NCBI GenBank assembly: GCA_003024985.2
Contig: PXIH01S0001113.1
Source: Euperipatoides rowelli
Lineage: Eukaryota > Onychophora > Udeonychophora > Euonychophora > Peripatopsidae
Strand: one strand, 5' to 3'
Length of the DNA stretch: 10,005 nt
The notes below the pieces were generated by a model. It was given only the letters and a program-made list of their open reading frames with translations. It was not told where the DNA came from and ran no database searches. Both the position numbers and the translations under genes were made by a program. Positions 1 to 7,905 of this stretch are shown here, piece after piece (the first letter of the stretch is position 1; each line of letters begins with the position of its first letter).

Positions 1-1140
1 ATATATTTTTTCAAGAATAAATTTTCCATTTCTAAGAAAAACTGATAACAACAAATATTATGCCTGCCCCTTGTAATATTTAACCAACATTTATGAAATT
101 TGACCATAAATGATTGTGATGAAGTTATTGATTATTAAACAATCAATACTTGCGTTAAAAAAAAAAAAATCATGTTGCTTCTTCAGCTGCCTCTTACTCT
201 GCCATATAGGACAAGTCATAACTTTAAAAATTAGATGATAGTAAAGAACATTGAATTAAATTAATTTATTTTTAAATAATCCATCGCTCAAAATTATGGC
301 ATTCACTGATATGCTTTTTTTTAAATATAACATTCAGTTTTGAAAGCTACAAGAAAATCATAACCACATGTTATTTGAAGTAAAAACAAATTTTATTGCA
401 GTAGAAACTTAGCCACAAAAAAAAAAAAACAGGTGAAATTTACATACCCATTTGGCAGAGGCCTTACAGTAAACTTGAATCACTTTACTTAAAACGGTTT
501 ATACAACTGGAAGAAAAACATTCGGCATGAATACAATTATTGTTTGACACAAAGGCCTTATGGGTGAAATGCTTCCCATAATTGGACATAAGTAATATAA
601 TATCTATTATAGTAAACTAAAGTATTATCTTGCCATCTATACGGTGAAATTTTAGTCAGGTTGCCCCAAACTTCTAGGGTACAAGTCCGAGTAGACTTCA
701 AAGTTAATACAGTTGTCCACACATATTGCAAGTAAGTAAATCCAAAAATGATGAAATGGCTCCAGTGTCTGCTGTATTGGATACAAATGTGTATGTAGGC
801 TACCATGTCATCCAGAGTGGATCTTGAAATATAATGTCATGCTTTTGAATGTACGTAATATTAGTTGTATATTATATCAATTGTTTGGGATTATCATAAT
901 TGTGCCAACAGTTTTTCATTTAGAATTATTTTATTATGCATAACGATGCCTTGTTTTGTTGTTACATAGAGTTAGTTATTGTCTATTTAATTTAATATTG
1001 AAATAAGAATATTGGTTTTATAAAAGAAAAGTGTGGTGTTATAATATTTTGGACTAGCCTATATAACCTGTTAAGTGATAATCTATTAGTTTTTCATGTG
1101 TTTACTTTATGTTATCTCTTAGTAATGTCTAGTAATTTGA
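1..1140. other. A/T-rich non-coding stretch, no gene seen
   Basis: No supported gene. It contains two 13-base A runs (157-169 and 417-429) and two copies of AGGCCTTA (459-466 and 553-560). An 82-codon open frame on the minus strand (558-806) is rich in Y, W, T and I and shows no family motif, so I treat it as chance. TAGGCTA occurs at 796-802 and TAGCCTA at 1055-1061. The 540-830 part is somewhat richer in G and C than its surroundings, but neither strand gives a convincing exon with splice sites. Confidence 0.6.
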
Positions 1141-1157
1141 CATCCCATAATGCTTTG
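1141..1157 (+). promoter_or_regulatory. ZNF143/Staf-like element (possible promoter)
   Basis: The sequence CATCCCATAATGCTTTG matches the core of the ZNF143/Staf binding element as I remember it (TCCCA, two variable bases, ATGC, then a short pyrimidine stretch and G), with one clear departure after ATGC. In animals this element marks promoters of many housekeeping and small-RNA genes. An ATG lies 32 bases downstream (1189-1191) but opens only 7 codons before TGA, so no coding first exon follows directly. A single short match in a 10 kb window can be chance. The next coding-like signal on this strand begins about 800 bases further on. Confidence 0.2.
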
Positions 1158-1324
1158 CTCTATAGCGACTGTTGTAAGGAAGCTTGTCATGGCAGATACA
1201 TGTAACTACTGAAGTGAATTTTATCTGAACCATCCTTGTACCTAGGAATAAATAATCCTTTAAAAGTAATTGTGCAATTTGTATTATTGATCAATGAACT
1301 CTATGAAGTTTGTATAAGTTTTGA

Positions 1325-1400
1325 TATATTTCAAGGCCATAACTCCATTAGTCTGCCCCTGAAGTTTGGTGATAGTTTAAATTGAAAGTTGATGATGAAC
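1325..1400 (+). repeat. Fragment of an interspersed repeat (mollusc-like)
   Basis: The stretch TCAAGGCCATAACTCCATT (1331-1349), followed by TGAAGTTTGGTGATAG (1360-1375), resembles a short repeated module I recall from mollusc genomes. There, a 'CAAGGgCCATAACTC' piece is followed a few dozen bases later by an 'AAGTTTGGTGA' piece. The match is from memory, not from a search. The boundaries are approximate and no terminal repeats or target duplication are visible, so this is probably an old fragment. Confidence 0.35.
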
Positions 1401-1953
1401 AAAAGATCCAAGTCATTTTAGGCAATCAAATGGGAAAGACTTTGCTTTCAAGAGTGCAATTATTTTTAAAACAGTACACTGGTATTCCTAGTGGTGAGAA
1501 TTGGAATAACAAAACTAAACAAATAAAATATGTGCTTTCATCAATAACAATAAAATAGAACAATCAAATATACAGTACATTGGGTGATATATTAACAAAT
1601 TTGTTATAATAATTTATCTAAGTTTGATTGAATGTTGGTTAAAATTTAAATGTAGTGGGCAGATTTGTTACTATTAGAATACAGAAAAGTTTACCCAGCT
1701 GTTTTACTTGTCATGTATAAAAGTTACATATTTTTAGAACTCAAATTTTTTTTTTGCGAGGAAACAAAATTCCAGAAAATCTTAATTCCTCCTTATTGAA
1801 AAGTCAAAGACTCTTCTTGTATTCTAGAAAAGTGGAAGTTACCCAATTCACATTTTGTAAAACTTGAAGAAAAAGACAAAACATGACAATTACTGTGGGT
1901 TCTATAATGGTCAATCAACTAATAGACTGATGTGTTGCAATCTTCTAATAAAG
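1401..1953. other. A/T-rich stretch upstream of the exon-like block
   Basis: No supported gene. A plus-strand frame stays open for about 45 codons ending at a TGA near 1864-1866. It has no recognisable motif and begins in a 10-base T run (1746-1755), so chance is likely. The last part (about 1930-1953) precedes the exon-like block and contains only a weak pyrimidine tract, ending TCTAATAAAG, that could be a poor splice acceptor. Confidence 0.5.
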
Positions 1954-2186
1954 AAATTCTCCGGCAGAGGAAATTAAGAACGGAGATTGTGCTGATGCTT
2001 TAAGGGAATATTTCAAGGAAAGCACAAAGATGTTGCTGATTTACAATTGGAAGAAAATATTGTGACTATACAACAATATGGTGTTTACTATGAAAGAAAA
2101 AAATGGTGACTTTCCCTGCATGTGTTGTATGGAGGAAGGATATCTTGAAACTGCCAATGAAATGGTAAAAAAAGAAGAAACTAAAG
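1954..2186 (+). pseudogene. Degenerate coding exon, unknown family
   Basis: Three consecutive segments read like one protein but need two frame changes. Segment 1 (codons from 1955, following the frame of 1961) reads AEEIKNGDCADALREYFKE. Near 2017-2022 the frame steps back by one, and segment 2 reads DLQLEENIVTIQQYGVYYER to about 2100. At the seven-A run 2097-2103 the frame returns, and segment 3 includes CMCCMEEGYLETANEMVKKE and runs to a good donor, AAAG/GTAG, at 2186/2187. Staying in the first frame hits TGA at 2063-2065. The composition (A, E, K, Y, L) and spacing suggest short amphipathic helices, loosely like TPR or LisH-type helical proteins. I do not recognise the gene. The opposite-sign single-base shifts, one in a homopolymer, could be real pseudogene decay or assembly errors. 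The upstream acceptor is weak. Confidence 0.4.
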
Positions 2187-2886
2187 GTAGATTATGTTTG
2201 AAGTTCAGTTGTTTAATTAAATTGCATATAATAATATAAAATCAACACAAAAGTCCCGATCCATTCAAAGGTTGTAGCAGTTATTTGCGGGGCAGTACAT
2301 ACTCGTTGGAAATAACCTTCGACAAATTCAACTGTGTTGGAAATTGTGACAAACATACCTGTGACATTATTTTATCTACAAGAATGCACACATATGTATG
2401 TAAAACAAACAGTATGAATGAATAATATATGAATAAATTACCATTAATTTGCATATGTATGCACAGAAGTTGGTTGTTTTATGCACTGATCTTTATAATG
2501 GATCAGATTATATGAGTACAACATTTACTATTAAAAATAGCAAAGCCATGCTATGAATGTAAATAATACATTAACAATAAATGCTGTAGCTATTCCTTGA
2601 ATGAACAAATCAATGTAACAAAATAATGGCAAAATATCAATTTGATATACTGTAATGGATTCAATCACTTGATGCATAGATCATATGTTTATTATGGAAG
2701 TGAAAATTGAGCATACAAGTTTAATTACTGAATAAGCCATTGCCAAAAGTATTACTTTATCAGAATGAATTATTTTTACGGATCTAAAATTAGAATACAT
2801 GTAAAGTGTTTTAATTATAGCATTAATGTTTATTGTGATTAATTGCTGATTAAATTTAATAATAATTTTCCTTTCTCTTTTTATAG
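2187..2886 (+). other. Intron-like A/T-rich stretch
   Basis: This lies between a plausible donor (GTAGAT at 2187) and a strong acceptor ending at 2886, so it would be a 700-bp intron. Inside, 2240-2425 is an open plus-strand frame of 61 codons with several cysteines and higher G+C than its flanks, but I see no splice sites that join it in frame to either neighbour. CATATGTATG occurs twice (2391-2400 and 2452-2461). Otherwise the stretch is A/T-rich and featureless. Confidence 0.4.
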
Positions 2887-2989
2887 ATGCTTGAAAACTT
2901 TAAAGAATGAATATATGAAAGATCTTGCCAAGAAATATGGTATTAGTGCCAATAAATATTTAATAGCAGAGAAAAGAAAGAAGAGATAG
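2887..2989 (+). CDS. Possible last coding exon, unknown protein
   Basis: A textbook 3' splice site precedes it: the pyrimidine-rich TTTTCCTTTCTCTTTTTATAG ends at 2886, with a possible branch region around 2838-2850. From 2888 a frame of 33 codons runs to TAG at 2987-2989. It contains MKDLAKKYGISANKYLIAEK and ends in a basic cluster, KRKKR, at the C-terminus. The lysine-rich, helix-favouring composition is typical of a real protein tail, and the basic end could be a nuclear or nucleic-acid contact signal (inference). The exon needs an upstream exon ending in phase 2, but the block ending at 2186 ends in phase 1, so the two do not join in frame as given. Either an exon is missing, an indel is present, or both belong to a dead copy. 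The segment DLAKKYGIS also resembles a helix-turn-helix of transposase type, but it is too short to assign. Confidence 0.4.
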
Positions 2990-3072
2990 CATGAGGAGTT
3001 ACTTAGCAACCATGTTCCTCCAACAGACACTAGAGGGTGCTCAAACTGGCTTCCACTCTGTTCTGTTCTGTG

Positions 3073-3097
3073 ATTGGTGATTATGTGATCACCTAAT
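3073..3097 (+). other. Small hairpin
   Basis: GGTGAT (3076-3081) and ATCACC (3088-3093) are perfect inverted copies around the six-base loop TATGTG. ATT before and TAAT after extend the stem with one bulged T. In the putative transcript it would fold as a stem of six to nine pairs. No function is evident. Confidence 0.4.
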
Positions 3098-3119
3098 ATC
3101 TATTCAGGTTTCAGGTTAC

Positions 3120-3141
3120 CCTCCTCTATTCTAGATGGAGG
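3120..3141 (+). other. Small hairpin
   Basis: CCTCCTCTA and TAGATGGAGG pair around the three-base loop TTC, with one bulged T on the right arm. It lies about 25 bases after the hairpin at 3073-3097. Both sit in the short, less A/T-rich stretch after the possible last exon. Confidence 0.35.
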
Positions 3142-3260
3142 AAGATATTTAAATGTGTTTTCCATGCCAGATAAGGAATAATACAAAAGATTAAGAGCTT
3201 ACTGAATGATGTCATATTGTTAAATATTTGCATCATTAGATCTGTTTTTCTATTCCAATT

Positions 3261-3290
3261 GGTGGGGAGGGGGAGCAGGAGTGGTTATAA
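3261..3290 (+). repeat. G-rich tract with TTATAACCAC on the other strand
   Basis: GGTGGGGAGGGGGAGCAGGA, then GTGGTTATAA. The G runs (4, 5 and two or more of 2) could allow a weak G-quadruplex. On the complementary strand it reads TTATAACCACTCCTGCTCC, close to TTATAACCACCCTGCCC at 6488-6504, so the two may be remnants of one dispersed repeat in opposite orientation. Confidence 0.35.
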
Positions 3291-3380
3291 AAATTATTGG
3301 GGTTGAACTATTAGGTTTGTTTTTTTTTTCTTCTATTTTATAATAATTGGTTTTGCTCAAATATAGTTTTTCTTTCTCTC

Positions 3381-3394
3381 TTTTTTTTAAAAAA
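3381..3394. repeat. T8A6 dyad
   Basis: Eight T followed directly by six A. This self-complementary run is one of at least five such T-run/A-run junctions in the window. Confidence 0.7.
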
Positions 3395-3663
3395 TATATC
3401 ACCATCGTAGAGTCTCTCATCTGTTGATTATCCATCTGTAGGAACATTTTATTTCAATGTTTCTCATTTCACCAAAGACTTTCTTTTAAAATATACATTG
3501 TAGATTATCCTGCAAGCTGGAATCAATCTGTTATTTTATCTGGGGATATGTTCATGTTATACAAATAGTCCTGGTTATGTAATCAAGCTATGTCTAATGA
3601 AATGAAATCAATGCTTTATAGTTATTATAGAGAGATTAATATTTCATTATCATCAGCAATAAA

Positions 3664-4127
3664 GAATATACAGTATAGGCTACTGTTATATTCTTCATTA
3701 TTACATTATCAAGAACCTTTTCGACTTTATTGGTGAGACATCGTTGTGCATTCTTTGTATTCAGCATTTATTCGCCAAGACGTTCATGTTTTTATTGATG
3801 ACTTGTCAAGGTTTTTTAACGAATTTACACAGATGGTATACAAATCTCCAGAAATATTTTTTTTATTCTTATTGTTGTTTAATTTAAAGCTTTTTTTTTA
3901 TGGATTTACTTTTCTACTTTTATGTAAAGCCTTTAAAAAATGTGAAAAGTCATGTGAGCCATCAAATACATGAAACAACTCACCCTTTCAATTGAGAAAT
4001 GGCAAAATAAATAAATCATTTATTGTTTTACGTAAGTGTAAAATATCTAAGAAAAAAATAATAAAATTAATAGGAAATAAACAGCGAATATAAAATGGCC
4101 TTATGACATCACGCCATGCTTGTGATT
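3664..4127. other. A/T-rich stretch, one protein-like open frame
   Basis: No supported gene. A plus-strand frame from just after the TGA at 3734-3736 to the TGA at 3971-3973 has a first half that looks protein-like (it includes AFIRQDVHVFIDDLSRFF), then becomes an F/L run encoded by T-rich DNA. TTCTTTGTATTCAG, ending at 3764, could be an acceptor and ATG/GTATAC at 3836/3837 a donor, giving a 72-base exon candidate. With no matching neighbours I do not call it. TAGGCTA is at 3676-3682. ATGGC (4095-4099) and GCCAT (4113-4117) form a minor inverted pair. Confidence 0.4.
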
Positions 4128-4175
4128 GTATTATGATGCTACTTTTACTGTAATTTAATTGTAGCATAGTAATAC
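4128..4175. repeat. Inverted repeat with 15-bp stem
   Basis: GTATTATGATGCTAC (4128-4142) and GTAGCATAGTAATAC (4161-4175) pair around an 18-base A/T loop. There are thirteen Watson-Crick pairs, one T-G wobble (4134 with 4169) and one mismatch (4135 with 4168). It is the longest clear hairpin I found. No TA or TTAA duplication flanks it, so a MITE is not supported. It could be a structured RNA or a chance palindrome. Confidence 0.5.
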
Positions 4176-4640
4176 GGGATTAGAGGCTAATTTACAATAT
4201 CCAGGATAAACCAATGTGTAGTTTATAAATGGGATTATAAAAGCATTTATGTAAATATTGAATTACATCAATACGTCTTCATATTGGCTACTATTAGATA
4301 CATTATTATCAGACACACAACCTAAAAAAAAAAGGTATGTCTTTATTTTTTTTAAAAAAAAAAACGTTTTTAATTAGACATTTTTATTGACTATTTTAAT
4401 TTTCTATAATCATATTCATATTTTTTAGTTTGATTTTTTTTTTATTAAAAAAAAACCCACCACCTCTGTTATACTGTTTGCATTCTTTTAATTTTCATTT
4501 TGACTATTATATAGCTATTTTTTTTACTATGTGTTTTTGTAATAAATGAAAAATAAAAGAATTTAGACGTTAACGTCAAACATTGACAAACAACAAAAAT
4601 AGAAAAAAAAAATGGAAACAAATCTTTTAAATGGTTAATA
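4176..4640. repeat. Cluster of A/T runs and palindromes
   Basis: Low-complexity patch. It holds T8A11 (4346-4364), then CGTTTTT, making AAAAACGTTTTT a perfect 12-bp palindrome (4360-4371). T10-ATT-A9 lies at 4434-4455. GACGTTAACGTC (4566-4577) is another perfect 12-bp palindrome. There is no coding signal. CATTTTTATTGACTATTTTA (4379-4398) is echoed loosely by CATTTTGACTATTATA (4497-4512), so some local duplication is possible. Confidence 0.5.
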
Positions 4641-5021
4641 CTTTATTTTTACTTGAAATAAAATTGAACTGACAAGAATCTCTCTTATAATGACTATAAA
4701 GATTGTAGAGGGCGTTAGCATGGATGTTTATATCATTTTCCTGCCGACATATTCACTTATTAATATCCTGATTGTTACACAAAATGTACAAAGTTCAAAA
4801 TTTTCTACTCGCCCCTAACTTCTGTAACAATGTTCATTATTGTTTTATTATTATTTTCATTCCTATTGCATTTAATTGAATGTGTTCTTTTTTTTGGAAC
4901 CCTTGTGTGTCGTAGAATATGTTAATCAAATGTATTCTGTATTTATTTTGTTATGTTTAATGGAACATTGTCCTGAATATATTTTACAAAATTGTCAATT
5001 TTTTATTTTTATTTTTTTTTT
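4641..5021. other. A/T-rich stretch, nothing recognised
   Basis: No open frame of note, no RNA gene and no repeat boundary that I can see. The motif TAGAGGGCG occurs at 4707-4715 and a similar CTAGAGGGTG at 3030-3039, but such short words are common in animal intergenic DNA. Confidence 0.5.
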
Positions 5022-5039
5022 AAAAAAAACAAACTAACA
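5022..5039. repeat. T10A8 dyad
   Basis: Ten T followed directly by eight A, able to fold on itself or to reflect slippage at a T/A junction. Preceded by other T-rich runs (4999-5020). Confidence 0.7.
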
Positions 5040-5700
5040 TTGATTAAAAAATATCAAAATAACTTTTATAAAATTTTATAATTTTTCAATTCGTTTCAAA
5101 CAAAATTCAGCTTCAATCTTACATCTACGGACATTCAGAATCGTTCAACACGTTAGTTATGAAATGATGGCAATTCAATATTTTTTTAAACTAATTTAGC
5201 ATAATTGTTTTAATTAGATCGTTTATATTTTGGCTAGCAGAATTAGTTTAGCTCTTTAACAGTTTTTACGATTAAATTGTCAAAAGGGGGATCCTATAGA
5301 TTTTCGTGATCTGCAATCATCTGATCATCTTTTATCGAACATATTACTCTTTCTCCTTAGTACACTTTATAGAATTTTGGAAGTCCTGGCAGAGAAATAA
5401 TTGTTCTTCACCAATTTAGCCACAAAGCTGTGTGTAGGAAGAACAAAAAAAAAACTTAGAACCAGGAAATGGGAGTGTGACTTAGACTATGCTATGTGAA
5501 AATATGAGAAGGGAAATAAACTTGATGCGCTAATTGTTTGTTCACATGCATGAATTTATAAAGTGTATTTATGTGGCTGAACTCATAAGAGAGTTGCAAA
5601 ATTATATTTTGCTTAGGCGAGGCTACATAATGATGTTACTATGTTGAACATATTTGAAATTAGCAATTTTAATTTTGAACATTTTTAAAAAGATAAAAAT
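5040..5700. other. A/T-rich stretch, nothing recognised
   Basis: No supported gene. GATC occurs in a short cluster around 5290-5325, and the text around 5300-5330 has repeated ATC/GATC words without a clear unit. There is no terminal repeat, tRNA-like fold or conserved coding block. Confidence 0.5.
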
Positions 5701-6658
5701 ATCTTTATAAACTCCTTCCCTCCCTACTCCATTCTTTCTTTTAGCTCCATTTTACAATATTAAAATTAAGTTAGCCAGATCTTCGACCCGTTATATTGAT
5801 CACAACTAATTTAATAAGCATTTTAACTTTTGTCTATACTGTAGATGATCTTAATGAAATTTATTTGAAAATTAAATTCATAACATTTTTTAAAAATTCC
5901 TTAAAATGCCAAATTTCTAAGTAAAAGTCAAGAGGGGAGGTCTTTAAACTCTCAGTTAGGGAATATTAAAAATATACACATTCTTTTTGGTACAAAATAG
6001 ACAAAAGAATTGACAGTATGCTTCTATTACAAATAAAATTTTACCTCTCCCAAGACATTTAAAAAAATTAATTCTTCTTAATTGTAGCTTTTAATAATGG
6101 ACTTCTAAATTTTTAGCTCATGAGTGGTTTTTTTCATATATTGGGAAGGGACGGAGGTGGAGCTTAATAATGTTTATGTTACAGCGTACTTTGGAGTTGT
6201 TAGTTATTGATAATTATAAAACTAACATTTTGATTCTACTTTGAATTATTTTGCGTTCATACTTATTTTTTGTTAGGACAAACGTGTTAACAATCCTCAC
6301 ACAAGTTAGGCACGTTACTTTATAAGACACTTGTTTAGTAAATTATCTACATCATTGTCAACTTTTGGCTGAATTGTTATAACATGAAAACTAGCAGTTC
6401 ATTCTATTTGAAAATTTTACATCATTCATAATTCAATTTAGTCATAAAAGCTTTAAAAAATATTCAAAACAAAGCTTAAAATATCGCTTATAACCACCCT
6501 GCCCAATCCTCATAATTTTATTTATATTTTTACATTGTTAGGATCTGTGTAGTCAGTAGCTTTACTTGCTTATGACACTTTATATTTTAGAATTCACATT
6601 AGCCTTGCCATCAGTGCAAATACTTGATTGAAACTTGAAATTAGTATTTAGAAAAACT
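5701..6658. other. A/T-rich stretch with scattered C/G-rich tracts
   Basis: No gene supported. Against the A/T background there are pyrimidine- or purine-rich tracts: CTCCTTCCCTCCCTACTCC (5712-5730), GAGGGGAGG (about 5932-5940), GGGAAGGGACGGAGGTGG (about 6144-6161) and TTATAACCACCCTGCCC (6488-6504). They share C/G-run character with the tracts at 3261 and 6659-6969 and may be remnants of one repeat family, but only some pairs share extended sequence. Confidence 0.4.
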
Positions 6659-6688
6659 CCCCCCCCCCCCCTTACACCTAATCCGCTT
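6659..6688 (+). repeat. C13 tract followed by CCTAATCC module, copy 1
   Basis: Thirteen C (6659-6671), then TTACACCTAATCCGCTT. A second copy at 6959 has eleven C, then TTTATACCTAATCCACTT. The shared right flank shows these are related copies and not independent homopolymers. The complementary strand carries a long G run that could stall replication or form a quadruplex. Confidence 0.6.
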
Positions 6689-6958
6689 TGCTAGTGTTTT
6701 TTTTATTATTCTCCATTTGTTTTGCTTTAAATTTTTATTTCTATATTTCATTTTCTTATAACAACTGAAATATCACTTGCTTCGGCATACTTTAAATATC
6801 GATTGACAATTTTGTAAAATATAAATATAAATATTGGACTAAATCTTAAAAAATTATTTAATATTTTATTCCATTTTTAATTAAAAGAAGAATACAAGGA
6901 TGACATATTCATTTAAAAATATTTTACTCTACATTCTTGTTCTCCTCCTCCCTACTTG
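6689..6958. other. Spacer between the two C-tract modules
   Basis: A/T-rich with no coding signal. The right end, TTCTCCTCCTCCCTACTTG, is pyrimidine-rich and resembles CTCCTTCCCTCCCTACTCC at 5712-5730. I do not see the rest of the spacer repeated elsewhere in the window. Confidence 0.4.
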
Positions 6959-6987
6959 CCCCCCCCCCCTTTATACCTAATCCACTT
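6959..6987 (+). repeat. C11 tract followed by CCTAATCC module, copy 2
   Basis: Eleven C (6959-6969), then TTTATACCTAATCCACTT. It starts exactly 300 bases after the first copy. Over the 17-18 bases after the C run the copies differ at about three positions. Confidence 0.6.
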
Positions 6988-7607
6988 ATAATGGAATCAT
7001 CTGGTTGCATGACCATTAGAAAAAGCACCGTTTTTATTTAAAAGCTGGCTAATGTCATTTCTGCTCCATTATCTTTAGCTTAGCTTAACCAAACTCATGC
7101 TATGCATGTGTTTTTTTAAACTGCCATTTACAACTACAGTTGTTTGTGAATGAGGCAAATTATCGTGACATGATTGACCTAGTCCTAAAAAATAGAGGTA
7201 TTACTTGAAAATTTTTTTAATTGTTCAGATTTTTTTATGTGAAAAAAATTTAGACCAATTTAGTACTGTACAGCATAAAAACATGTCAGTAATCCTACAT
7301 CTACTAGGGCCTAGCGAGAGCAACCTGACATTTCACACAAGCACCGTGCATATTTCAAATACCGCTTGCACATGTTTCAGGTTCATACAACCACACCATA
7401 CACAAGTTCATTTACTATAACTCTATACATTTTAGGGCTAGAAGTCATCTAAAAATTTAACTGGCAAAGATGGGCTAGCTCATTTTATTGATTACTGTCC
7501 CAGTGAATAAAGCACTGGATCATTCAATACAATCGCCTAGTCTTACAAGCAGCATTTATTTTAGCCATATGACCAAAATGTATTGTAGTTTTATATTTTT
7601 CTACTGT
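6988..7607. other. Non-coding stretch, nothing firm
   Basis: A plus-strand frame (7205-7420) stays open for 71 codons, and its second half (7290-7410) is richer in C than the surroundings. It has no motif, begins in T/A runs and lacks splice signals, so I do not call it. No repeat boundary or RNA gene is seen. Confidence 0.45.
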
Positions 7608-7640
7608 CCTAAACTTACCTTAACCTGAACTCTAACTCCT
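7608..7640 (+). repeat. Degenerate telomere-like hexamers
   Basis: The run CCTAAACTTACC then TTAACCTGAACTCTAACTCC drifts through units close to TAACCC: TAACCT, GAACTC, TAACTC. This is the complement of the animal telomere unit TTAGGG. No two adjacent units are perfect, so it is either an old interstitial telomeric tract or a chance C/T/A-rich stretch. ACCTAACCCTA near 8255 is a second short hit. Confidence 0.25.
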
Positions 7641-7816
7641 CATATGTTAATAAATAATCCCATCCCAAACCTATGATTTTATCCAAATTTCATCAAACAT
7701 GTGCAGTGAGTGCTAAGGAAAAGTTTATAGAAATGCATTTTGAAACATGATTTTTTTTTAACAGGTATAGACAGTCCTCGAATTTACAAGTATTTGTGTC
7801 CCGCTTACATTTTTAG

Positions 7817-7830
7817 TGGGCCCCGGGCCA
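7817..7830. other. Isolated G/C-only near-palindrome
   Basis: TGGGCCCCGGGCCA contains twelve consecutive G/C bases with GGGCCC and CCCGGG overlapping as palindromes. Such a block is striking in this A/T-rich window. No CpG-rich surroundings, promoter motif or gene accompany it. Confidence 0.5.
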
Positions 7831-7905
7831 ATGAACTAACTTAACTTTGAGCCTGCATTTGTAGATCTAGGATAATATTATGGTTAATATTATTTTTAAA
7901 TAAAA

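Larger units (their letters stand above)
2990..3663 (+). other. Putative 3' UTR or flank with AATAAA
   Basis: After the stop at 2989 no further coding signal is seen. The first 170 bases are less A/T-rich than the rest and hold two small hairpins. The first AATAAA on this strand is at 3658-3663, about 670 bases after the stop, and could serve as a polyadenylation signal if the upstream exon is expressed. In such A/T-rich DNA AATAAA is common by chance. A minus-strand open frame at 3250-3447 is low complexity (runs of K, T and P) and is not taken as a gene. Confidence 0.3.

Noticed and set aside
558-806. 82-codon minus-strand open frame
   Set aside because: No domain, no splice context and an aromatic/threonine-rich composition without a motif. 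A run of this length is expected by chance somewhere in six frames of 10 kb.
1571-1590. ACAGTACATTGGG as a Tc1/mariner or pogo terminus
   Set aside because: It shares only the first few bases with those termini, and no inverted partner is seen.
2903-2965. Helix-turn-helix of transposase type in DLAKKYGIS
   Set aside because: Only one short segment fits, and the rest of the exon does not continue as a Tigger/pogo-type DNA-binding domain.
3737-3973. Plus-strand frame with a protein-like first half and a possible 72-base exon (3765-3836)
   Set aside because: There is no partner exon, no recognised family, and the second half is a translated T run. Too weak to call.
7205-7420. 71-codon plus-strand frame without an ATG at its start
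   Set aside because: It begins in T/A runs, shows no motif, and has no splice sites around the C-richer second half.
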